64,000 bases of DNA from JALHVH01 sp963773685 (GTDB lineage: Bacteria; Acidobacteriota; Aminicenantia; Aminicenantales; Saccharicenantaceae), in assembly GCA_963773685.1 (NCBI GenBank), contig CAVZBY010000011.1, positions 682,001 through 746,000 of the forward strand, in the 5' to 3' direction. Positions 30,054-37,436 of the stretch are shown piece by piece. A program made the position numbers and the translations under genes. How positions within the stretch are numbered: the stretch's first letter is position 1; each line of letters begins with the position of its first letter. The notes beneath the pieces were generated by a model. It was given only the letters and a program-made list of their open reading frames with translations, ran no database searches and was not told the origin of the DNA.

Positions 30054-30918
30054 GTGTTCGTCATGAGGACGTCCTACCAGGTCTCTGAGCGGCGGGCGTG
30101 TCGAGCTTTGAGACTCCCCCGATCGACGATCCGGCACAAGAGCATGGCAGACCCTCAGACGGCGCTTCGCATGCGACTGAGGGATCTCGCCATGTCACGG
30201 GTTGGCTATGGCTATCGACGGCTCCAGGTCCTGATCGAGCGGGAAGGATGGCACGTGAATCACAAGCGGGTTTATCGCTTGTATCGTGAGGAAGGCTTGG
30301 CCATGAGGCGGAGACCTTCCAGGCGGCGCAAGGCCTGCCTGAAGAGGGAGCTGCGGCCTCTGGCCGCGGAAAAGAACGAATGTTGGAGCATGGACTTCAT
30401 GTCGGACGAGCTCTTCGACGGCCAGAGGATTCGGCTTTTAGCGCTAGTCGACAATCATACCCGTGAAAGTCTGGCGATCCATGTGGGCCAGAGGATCCGG
30501 GGCTGCTGAGGTGGTCCAGGTCTTGGAGCGGGTCATGAAGGGTCACGGCCGGCCGCTGACGATACGGGTGGACAACGGCCCGGAATTTATCTCTAAAGAC
30601 GTCGATCTCTGGGCTTACTGGAACCACGTCAGCTTGGACTTCTCCCGTCCGGGGAAGCCGATGGACAACGCTTATATCGAGTCCTTCAACGGCCGGTTCC
30701 GGCAGGAATGCCTCAACGAGCACTGGTTCCTAAGCTTGGATGATGCCCGGGACAAGGTCGAAGCTTGGCGGCGGGACTACAACGAAGAACGCCCCCACAG
30801 CGCTCTCGGCAACGCGACCCCGGAGGAATACGCGGCTCATGTCGAGTCTCGAAAAGGGCTTCCGGACCAAGAGCTCGCAGCGGCAGAAAAAGAACTTGCT
30901 TATTCAATAAGTTGCTGA
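30054..30918 (+). pseudogene. IS3 transposase OrfB (DDE integrase), one frameshift
   Basis: In the -1 frame of orfA. The HTH_21 part is VGYGYRRLQVLIEREGWHVN; the DDE catalytic core has D in CWSMDFMSDELFDG, D in TIRVDNGPEFISKD and E in NAYIESFNGRFRQECLNE. The frame changes near 30500, in the first third of the core. Either an assembly indel or real decay; with the amber in orfA, decay is likely for the element as a whole. Confidence 0.8.
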
Positions 30919-30947
30919 CAAAATGGGCGAGAATCGGGGTGCGGGTC

Positions 30948-31304
30948 ATGAGCGTTTGGCCGGTTGGTGCTTATGGATTACTGTTTGGGGGGCCTATCGG
31001 GGCCATTTGGTTTTCATTTTTTAAGGATGTAGATTATTCGTTCTTCATCAACTATCGAAAATGGGTGTTCCCAGCATTACTAGTTCATATTTGCCTGCGC
31101 TTAGCTCAGAAACCTGACCCAGACTGGCGCAAGACCTGGCTCTTGGTGATACTCGCGGTGTTAAATAACCCGATTCGTTTGGTCCATTTTGGTATCGTTT
31201 GGCCTTGGTTGATAATCAATGCCGCCACACTAATATTTTCATTCTGGGCAGTAACGAAAGTGAGAGACTGCCGCCTTAGAGAGAATAAGCAAAGGTGGTC
31301 TTAA
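30948..31304 (+). CDS. Small membrane protein, possibly truncated by the IS
   Basis: A 118-residue protein with three or four hydrophobic segments (WVFPALLVHICLRLA; WLLVILAVLNNPIRLVHFGI; PWLIINAATLIFSFWAV). The NNP-(I/L) segment resembles DUF6804-type small membrane proteins. The only ATG (30948) uses the last base of the IS right end, and no RBS precedes it. The gene is therefore probably cut at its 5' end by the IS, or expressed from it. Function unknown. Confidence 0.5.
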   Translation: MSVWPVGAYGLLFGGPIGAIWFSFFKDVDYSFFINYRKWVFPALLVHICLRLAQKPDPDWRKTWLLVILAVLNNPIRLVHFGIVWPWLIINAATLIFSFWAVTKVRDCRLRENKQRWS

Positions 31305-31390
31305 CATCTCTTAGCGAGCCGCCTTCGGGCGTCTTGCGGCTTTGGGGATGCATAGAAGTCCTATTTATGGGATAGTCCCAGGAGGATAAG

Positions 31391-32542
31391 ATGTCTGAAG
31401 TTGTGTTTATTCTAGGTGCTGGCGCCTCTGCTCATACCGGAGCCCCGGTTATGAGCGCTTTTTTTAACACAGTTTGTGATCTCTATGAGGATGGAAAGAT
31501 TAGTGTTGAAGACAAAGAGGCCTTTTCGCTGATAAGGGATGCCAAGAGGGATCTAGAGAGAATTTTAGTCAAGGTCGACTTGGACTTGCATAATCTGGAA
31601 ACCCTTTTTTCCCTTATAGAAATGGGGAGGCTTATAGGCGTCTTCCCTGGAAGTATACCGATAGAAATATTGCATAAGGCCATACAAAGAGTGATAGTCC
31701 GAACGATAGAACTGAAAACCAACTGCTATTTTGTGCCATGTGATGACGACGCATATTGCTTACTCCTTAGAGAACTTAAGTCGCTCTGGGGCCAACGAAA
31801 CATATGGCGTAGTTCAATAATCACATTTAATTATGATGTTGCGATTGACCTTGCGGTGGAACGTAACGTAGGAGCCATTGACTATTGCCTTCATGAGAAA
31901 CCGGACAATTCGCCCTGCGGCTACAAATTATTGAAGCTTCATGGTTCGTTCAATTGGGCCAAATATAAAGAGAACAATCAGAGCGGAGTTATTCCAGTCT
32001 CCGTTAATAGGTTTGTTAATGAGTATTTTCAACAACGGGAAGAACGGAAAATGATAACCACCGCAGATTTGCCCATTAAGGTAGCAGATAGATTAAATAA
32101 TACCTTTCAGATTGATGTGGGGTCCAAGATCAATAGACTAAGAGCGAACTTCTACTCGGGATATGAAGTGGACTTGCTTGATGATTCTCCATTAATAGTC
32201 CCTCCTACGTGGAGTAAAACGGAATACCACACAATTTTGAAAAGCGTCTGGGCGCAAGCAGCAAAAGAAATATCTGAGGCAAAGTACATTATCATTATCG
32301 GGTATTCTCTTCCCCCAAGTGATCTCTTTTTTCAATATCTTTTAGCTTTAGGGATGCTTGATATCCACCGCATAAAAGCTTTCTGGGTTATTGATCCAGC
32401 CGAGGCTACCATAAAGAGGTACAGGGAATTTATCGGAGATCCCATAAAAGCGGCATTCCGCGAGTCCCCACAAGCCTTTAATCACTTTGCAGTCAAGCAA
32501 ATCCATCAGTTCTTTGAATCGAATGGTCTAATCGAATCGTGA
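31391..32542 (+). CDS. SIR2-like domain protein
   Basis: A 383-residue protein of the SIR2-like superfamily. The NAD-binding glycine loop is VVFILGAGASAHTGAPVMSA (residues 4-23), followed by SSIITFNYDVAIDLAVE, the catalytic-type His in YKLLKLHGSFNWAKY, the late motif IIIIGYSLPPSDLFFQYLLA and a Rossmann end (FWVIDPAEA). It has a strong AGGAGG RBS. Such stand-alone SIR2-like proteins often act as NAD-depleting effectors in anti-phage systems (for example in DSR- or Thoeris-like contexts), usually with a partner. The next gene is a nuclease-like protein 166 bp away. Composition is AT-rich, unlike the chromosome. Confidence 0.82.
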   Translation: MSEVVFILGAGASAHTGAPVMSAFFNTVCDLYEDGKISVEDKEAFSLIRDAKRDLERILVKVDLDLHNLETLFSLIEMGRLIGVFPGSIPIEILHKAIQRVIVRTIELKTNCYFVPCDDDAYCLLLRELKSLWGQRNIWRSSIITFNYDVAIDLAVERNVGAIDYCLHEKPDNSPCGYKLLKLHGSFNWAKYKENNQSGVIPVSVNRFVNEYFQQREERKMITTADLPIKVADRLNNTFQIDVGSKINRLRANFYSGYEVDLLDDSPLIVPPTWSKTEYHTILKSVWAQAAKEISEAKYIIIIGYSLPPSDLFFQYLLALGMLDIHRIKAFWVIDPAEATIKRYREFIGDPIKAAFRESPQAFNHFAVKQIHQFFESNGLIES

Positions 32543-32708
32543 GTTTTCAGAATAACGATACTGAGTACTGGAGTGATTTGGTCACGTCGCCTTGAAGGAA
32601 GGAATCCGGAAGTACGATTAGGTCTGAAAAAGGTAGGAGCATTGTATTCGCCCATTAATAGATACAGAAAACGCGTTGGCTCCAAAGTAATTTCCAGGAG
32701 AGAATGGA

Positions 32709-33176
32709 ATGAAGGGAGATGGAGTTAGTCGGCAACTTGTCGGTGAAGCGGGCGTTCATTATGTACTCTCGGAGTTGGCACAACGAGGGTTGATCGCTGT
32801 CGCCACCAGTCGGAACGTTAAGGGCCCTGACGTGATCGTCACGAATCCGGACGGAACGCGGTTTGCCGCAATCCAGGTAAAGACGCGACGTAATACTGGA
32901 GATAAGTTTTGGAATGTCGGGGATAGGGGCTTGACTTGGGGAGGCCCGAATTGTTGGTATGTCTTTGTTCGTATTAACAATGGAAGGTTCGAGGCCTTTA
33001 TGGAGAAAGCCAGGAAGGTGAAGGAGTTTGCTAAGGCAGACTTTGACGAGCTAAACCGACGAGGCAAGAAATCATTTGGGGCATCGTGGGGATTCGGGGC
33101 CTATTTCGTTAGGCTCTTCAATGATTCGAGAATTGAAGAACGGGCCCGGAAGCAATGGAGAGTATTTAATCTTTGA
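32709..33176 (+). CDS. PD-(D/E)XK nuclease-like protein
   Basis: A 155-residue protein with the core of a restriction-endonuclease-like fold: helix with Glu13 (GEAGVHYVLSELAQRG), then GPDVIVTNPDGTRFAAIQVK with Asp41 and the QxK pair (Gln56, Lys58). It continues WYVFVRINNGRFEAFM. The E-D-QxK set is an accepted active-site variant, so activity is plausible. The size fits a single-domain nuclease or the catalytic subunit of a small defence module with the SIR2-like gene upstream. RBS AGGAGA. Confidence 0.7.
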   Translation: MKGDGVSRQLVGEAGVHYVLSELAQRGLIAVATSRNVKGPDVIVTNPDGTRFAAIQVKTRRNTGDKFWNVGDRGLTWGGPNCWYVFVRINNGRFEAFMEKARKVKEFAKADFDELNRRGKKSFGASWGFGAYFVRLFNDSRIEERARKQWRVFNL

Positions 33177-33903
33177 CAAGGAGCGCAGTGTTCCATACTC
33201 TTCGAATTGCACCAGAGTGTGAAGGCGGTCGATCCCAAGGCGATTTGAAGGTCCAACAGAGGTTCGTTGAAATCATGCTGTATATGGTCCTGCTCAAGGA
33301 CGAACCAGTTTTCCTTTTGCACTGGCCATTCGATACATTGCCCACGCTCAAGGAAATGTTTAGAAATTAGTTCCTGGGGTGAATGAGGGGATTTGAATCT
33401 CCAACATTCGAATCCCGACTTCAATTCCGTACTCATCAGACATCTATACCATCTTTACAGCTGAAAGTGCTAATACGTAGGGGTCTAGTGGGGGGAGCGA
33501 GATATTAGTTTAGAATCCTCTTTAGAAGGGGTGGGGCGGGTTAAACGGGGTATCCACGGGCGATCAATGAGGCTATCCGACCTCCTGAGCTCTCAGACCT
33601 CGGGCATACGGTCTTGGTATCAGGGAATCTTAATCAACCTACAGCGCAGTCGAGCCACCAAGGGGGAGATGGGTAGGGGCCAAGCTAGCATATACTGCGT
33701 TAGTGTTAAAAATGCCTCCGCTTTTTTAGGCAGGAGAGTGCTCGCACGTCTCCCTAGTCCCATAACTCTATGAGAATCCGATGGCCGAATTATTGCCATT
33801 TTATAGTGGAAAATAGCGGAATCCGATGGACTTTGACGGAATGGGACGATAGGCCACGCTTCACGCTAAGTGATTGATACTGATTATGTATAAGGGGGAA
33901 TTA
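33177..33903. other. Gene-free right end of the island
   Basis: About 730 bases without a convincing gene; small ORFs here have no RBS or recognisable domain. It holds the right copy of the 19-bp terminal repeat (33780-33798) and two copies of AATCCGATGG (33774-33783 and 33821-33830), which look like recombinase arm sites. It may include the remains of a lost gene. Confidence 0.5.
33780..33798 (+). repeat. 19-bp terminal direct repeat, right copy
   Basis: Identical and in the same orientation as 20349-20367. Here it overlaps the first of two AATCCGATGG repeats, next to the right attachment site. Confidence 0.6.
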
Positions 33904-33947
33904 GAGAGTAGCCCTGGGGGGACTCGAACCCCCGACCTGCGGATTAG
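33904..33947. repeat. Right attachment repeat within tRNA-Arg
   Basis: The 44-bp partner of 20240-20283, here part of the intact tRNA gene. It spans from 5 bases beyond the tRNA 3' end into the anticodon loop. Confidence 0.9.
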
Positions 33948-33983
33948 GAATCCGTCGCTCTATCCATACTGAGCTACAGGGCT
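33909..33983 (-). tRNA. tRNA-Arg(CCU)
   Basis: Read on the minus strand: acceptor AGCCCTG pairs with CAGGGCT, D-arm GCTC/GAGC, anticodon stem ACGGA/TCCGC with loop TTCCTAA (anticodon CCU), T-arm GGGGG-TTCGAGT-CCCCC, discriminator A, no encoded CCA. The first anticodon-stem pair is an A-C mismatch. About 75 nt. It is the integration target of the 13.7-kb island to its left and stays functional after integration. Confidence 0.88.
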
Positions 33984-34079
33984 GGCTCGGTTAGATGGGT
34001 CAAATATAGCCGAATCCCTCGGGGTTTTCAATAGAATCGCGCGCCGGGCCCGAATGGGACCGCAGGGTTCGGCCGGGTC

Positions 34080-34236
34080 AAGAATCAGGATTCCAGAGCG
34101 CAGGCTAAAGCCTGCGGCTACAAACGGCGAATCCGGATTCTGGAGCTCAGGCTAAAGCCTGCGGCACCAAGAAAAGAATCCGGATTTCAGAGCGCAGGCT
34201 GAAGCCCGCGGCTGTAAAGAGCCTGAGGCTACAACG
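34080..34236. repeat. Tandem palindromic (REP-like) repeats
   Basis: Three tandem copies with a period of about 47-48 bp, each made of GAATC(C/A)GGATT, a short link and the palindrome GCAGGCTAAAGCCTGC followed by GGCTACAA or a variant, plus a partial fourth copy. Related palindromes occur at 44152-44326 and 48776-48987. They fill the gap between tRNA-Arg and the next gene. Confidence 0.8.
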
Positions 34237-34257
34237 CAAAGACCCGGGATCCCGGCG

Positions 34258-34932
34258 TCAGCTGCCCGGGTTGCTCTTGTACTTCTTGGTGGCCTCGTCG
34301 ATCTGGGCCTTGTACTTCGCGACCAGGGCCAGGTCCTCCGCGTTCAGGCTCGGCGATTCGTCGGGCTTGCTCATCTCTTCGATGGAGGTCCGGGAGCTCT
34401 TGATCTGGTCCTCGTAGATGGTCTTCATCTCGGCGTTCAGGTCGGGCTTCTTCAGCTGCTCCTCGGCGATCCTGATGGACTCCTCCATCCCCTGGATCGT
34501 CTTCTTCGTCCACTCCTGGGAGCTGATCGTCATGTCGCCGACCATGATCCGCCCCCAGACGGCCATGTAGTCCCCGAAATCGGCGAAGCCGTATTTCCGG
34601 GCGAAGCCGTTGTATTCCTCGGCCCTTTTCTCGATGTCCGACATCTTCATCATCTGGCCGCCCTTGAAGAGGACCTCGAAGGGGTTCACGTCCTCCTGGA
34701 GGGATTCGATGAACTTGGCCATTTTTGCGTCGGTGAGATAGGGCTTCATGTAATCGTTGGCCGCGCCGACGTTCGCCGGCGTCGCATCCGCGGCCTTCCG
34801 GGCGATCCCCTGGACCGCTTCCGCCGCTTTCTCCGCCCCGCTCTTCTTGCCGCAGGCGAACGACATCGCCAGGACCATGACCGCCACGATGATGACGGCG
34901 ATTCTTCCGGAGTTCCGAACTTTCAAATGCAC
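34258..34932 (-). CDS. Predicted lipoprotein of unknown function
   Basis: About 224 residues from a GTG at 34932 with a strong GGAGGTG RBS. The N-terminus is a lipoprotein signal (IAVIIVAVMVLAMSFACGKKSG, given in parts) with Cys at the lipobox position. The rest is helical: AANDYMKPYLTDAKMAKFIE, FADFGDYMAVWGRIMVGD, and a C-terminal region with Lys/Glu-rich helices (IRIAEEQLKKPDLNAEMKTI). No family recognised. It is the last gene of the minus-strand cyclase-channel cluster, 65 bp behind the channel gene. Confidence 0.72.
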   Translation of the reverse strand: MHLKVRNSGRIAVIIVAVMVLAMSFACGKKSGAEKAAEAVQGIARKAADATPANVGAANDYMKPYLTDAKMAKFIESLQEDVNPFEVLFKGGQMMKMSDIEKRAEEYNGFARKYGFADFGDYMAVWGRIMVGDMTISSQEWTKKTIQGMEESIRIAEEQLKKPDLNAEMKTIYEDQIKSSRTSIEEMSKPDESPSLNAEDLALVAKYKAQIDEATKKYKSNPGS

Positions 34933-34997
34933 CCGACACCTCCTCCCGAATTTTCCGCAGGCACCGATTATACGCACCTCGAGGAAAAAGGACAGCG

Positions 34998-36591
34998 CTA
35001 TTTCTTGAACAGCCCGACCAGCTTCCTGAGGTATTCCAGCACGGTCTTCTTGTTGCTTCCCGCCTCGAGGTCGCCGGCCGAGAGCTCCTTGATCTTCCTG
35101 AGGGATTCGAGATTGTTCCGGTTCCGCTGGCTGACGAGCTCGGCCACGGACTCGGCCAGGCCGGGGTTCCGGGCGAGGATCTCCACGAAAGCCTCGGCGC
35201 CGATCTCGAGAAGCTCGGCTTCCTCCTCGACGGCGACGGTGGCCGTCCGGGGCATCCCGGTGAAGAGGGACATCTCGCCGACGATCCCCCCGGGCCCCGT
35301 TTGGAACTCGGAGCCATAGGACTTCCCGTTCTCCTCGGCCGACACGCGGCCCTTGACCTTGCCCCGGGCGATGATATAGCAGGCCTCGCCCTTCTCCCCC
35401 TGCCGGAAGAGGACCTCCCCCGGCGTGAAGACGACGCGCCGCGCAAGGGAAGCAAGCTCCCCGGCCTCGGCGTCGGTCAGGATGGCCTGGCCCGCCCGGT
35501 CCCCTTCCTGGTGCCTGAGGAACGAGGAATTGAGGAGGTCGACGAGATTGCGCTCGACGGCCTTTCGCCGCCGCCTTTTCCGCCCCGCCCCTGTCGACCG
35601 TTCTCCAGGACCTTGGCCAGCTCGCCCGCGACGGGCACCGGGATGGCGATGCCCAGCCGCCTGAACTTGTACCAGACGCGGCGTCCGACCTCGGTCTGGA
35701 TGGAGAATTTCCGCTGATAATCCTGGATCCAGAACTTGAGCAGGTAGGAAACCCCATAGTCGTCGGTCCCGAGGATATAGGCCAGAGGAGCCGGCGAGGC
35801 CACCACTTCGGGGACCTCGCGCGCGGCGGCCTTGAGCGTCTCCAGAACGACGGCGGGCGCCGCTTCGATAGCCGATCTTGAGGGGGAGCGTGATCGCGGC
35901 CTTGGGATCGGGCTGGGAGAAATTCGTGATCGTGCCCGAGGCCACGGCGTTGTTGGGCAGGACGATCATGTTCGAGGCCCGGTCGAGGATGCGGGTCTCG
36001 CGCCAGTTCGTTTCCATGACGATGCCTTCCGTCTCTCCGATCTTCACCCAATCGCCCCGGCTGAAGGAGCGCGTGAAATGGAGCGACAGCCCGGCCAGGA
36101 TGTTGCCGAGGACGCCCTGCAGGGCGAGGCCGATGACGGCGGTCAGGATGGCGGACGTGGCGAGGAAGGGCGTGATATTGATGCCGAGGATCCCCTTGAG
36201 GATCATGAAGACGAGCAGAAGGTAGAAGACGGCCAGGATGAATCCGTGGAGTACGCCGGGGACCGGATAGCGCGCCTTCCGTCTGCGGAACCAGGCCTGG
36301 ATGGAGGCGTCGACGAGGCAGACGATGAAGACGACGGCGAAGAAGACCAGGCCCGCCCGGACGAAATCGAAGAACGCGTTCGCGGACGGGCAGGAGCCGC
36401 CGCGCCGCGCCCGACGTGAACGCGAGGGCGACGAGGATGAACGATGCGGGCAGGGCCAGCCGGGACAGGACGGGGCGCCCGCGAAAGGGCCGCCGGAGCA
36501 CGGCCGTAAGGAGGACCGCCATCCCCAGGGCGGCGAACCCTGCGACGATCTCGATGTACAGGGTCCAGTTCGACAGCACGGCATCGGGCAT
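34998..36591 (-). CDS. MscS-like channel with C-terminal cyclic-nucleotide-binding domain (three frameshifts)
   Basis: About 530 residues after correction. N-terminal membrane helices (LYIEIVAGFAALGMAVLLTA; FFDFVRAGLVFFAVVFIVCL) precede the MscS pore and beta domain: FLATSAILTAVIGLALQGVL, GNILAGLSLHFTRSFSRGDW, NWRETRILDRASNMIVLPNN. A 3'-terminal Crp/cNMP domain follows: VVFTPGEVLFRQGEKGEACY, GGIVGEMSLFTGMPRTATV (the phosphate-binding cassette with G-E-M-S and R-T-A). Frame changes near 36400, 35870 and 35570. The arrangement is that of bacterial cyclic-nucleotide-gated MscS relatives (bCNG). A cyclase two genes upstream suggests cAMP as ligand. Confidence 0.85.
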
Positions 36592-36603
36592 GAGCGCCTC
36601 CTC

Positions 36604-37424
36604 CTCAAACGAACAGCCGCAGCCCCTGGCGGGCGGCGGTCGTCCTTCGAAAATGTTCCCTGGCCGACGCGGCCAGGCCGTCGACGAGGTCGTCCCCGTG
36701 GTCGGGGTTCAGATGCGAGAGCAGGAGCTCGCCCGCGCCCGCTTCCGCGGCCAGCCGGGTCCCCTCGAGCCAGGTCGAGTGGCCCCAGCCCCGCTTCCCG
36801 TTCGCGTATTCGTCCGGAGTGAACGTGGCGTCACAGATGAAGTGGGACGCGCCGGCCGCGAAAGCCGCCAGCTCGTGGTCGATCTCGTCTTCCGGATGCT
36901 CGGTATCCGTGGCGAAAACGATGCTTTTTCCGCCCTCGTCGAACCTGTAGGCGAGGCTCCCCTGCGGATGGCAGAGCCTGTGAGAGGTAATCTTGACGCC
37001 GCCCAGGACGAGCCCGTCGGGCGGGAGCTCCTTATAGGTCTTGCGCGACCGCGTCTCGAAGAGCTCGATAGGAAAGTACTTTCCGGCGACGAGCCCGCCG
37101 AGGTACTGTTCCGTCTCCGTGGGAGAGGCGGGCGCGTAGATGGTGATCTCGACATCCGGCAGGAACAGCGGCGCGAAGAACGGGAAGCCGATGACGTGGT
37201 CCAGGTGGAAGTGGGTCAGGAGGAGGGTGACCCGGAGTGGCTTCCGCGCCCCGCTCCCGGATGAGGCAGTCGCCGAAATCCTTGATCCCGGTCCCCGCGT
37301 CGACGACGATGATCTCTCCCGCCCCGGACAGGACCGAGGCGCAGGGCGTGTGGCCGCCGTAGCGCGTCTTGTCCTTTCCCGGCGACGGGAACGTCCCGCG
37401 TACGCCCCAGAATTGAACTTCCAT
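36604..37424 (-). CDS. MBL-fold metallohydrolase, possibly a cyclic-nucleotide phosphodiesterase (frameshifts)
   Basis: The start VQFWGVRGTFPSPGKDKTRY, with GGHTPCASV, is the signature of the WGVRG subgroup of metallo-beta-lactamase-fold proteins. The metal site HFHLDH lies at about 37190-37207 and a late Asp is in IVFATDTEHPEDEIDHE, with His in LLLSHLNPDHGDD near the C-terminus. Shifts near 37245 and 36660; about 270 residues. Some members of this fold hydrolyse cyclic nucleotides (class II-like). Sitting between a nucleotide cyclase (12 bp upstream) and a cNMP-binding channel (12 bp downstream), it is a good candidate for the degrading enzyme, but that role is inference. Confidence 0.78.
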
Positions 37425-37436
37425 GACGGTCCTCCC

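Larger units (their letters stand above)
29690..30948 (+). mobile_element. IS3-family insertion sequence, 1,259 bp, probably inactive
   Basis: Termini TGACCTGCCCCCCGAATCT (29690) and the reverse complement of 30930-30948 (TGACCCGCACCCCGATTCT) match at 16 of 19 bases and give the TG...CA ends of IS3 elements. Inside are orfA and orfB with a canonical A_AAA_AAG slippery site at 30018-30024, as used for the OrfAB fusion. OrfA has an amber codon before the slip site and orfB a frameshift at about 30500. No target-site duplication is seen. A second CCTGCCCCCC at 29641 suggests an older end just outside. Confidence 0.8.
20240..33947. mobile_element. Genomic island inserted into tRNA-Arg(CCU), about 13.7 kb, no integrase seen
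   Basis: A 44-bp perfect direct repeat, the 3' part of tRNA-Arg plus 5 flanking bases, stands at 20240-20283 and at 33904-33947, where it belongs to the complete tRNA gene. This is the classic footprint of site-specific integration at a tRNA 3' end. The content differs from the chromosome: lower GC, caspase, HEPN, SIR2-like and nuclease genes, an IS element, and no housekeeping genes. No tyrosine or serine recombinase is readable inside. The island may be a decayed element that lost its integrase or one moved in trans. The IS3 insertion at 29.7-30.9 kb shows later decay. Confidence 0.85.

Noticed and set aside
33379..33445. Possible tRNA remnant near the right end of the island
   Set aside because: A TTCAAATCC-like stretch is present, but T-stem and acceptor do not pair and no anticodon arm can be drawn.
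33173..33773. Short plus-strand open frames after the nuclease-like gene
   Set aside because: No ribosome-binding site, no recognisable domain and low-complexity content; treated as non-coding.
34080..34236. Regular repeats of 47-48 bp considered as a CRISPR array
   Set aside because: The conserved part is itself a palindrome, the intervening bases are also similar between units, copies are few and degenerate, and no cas genes are present.
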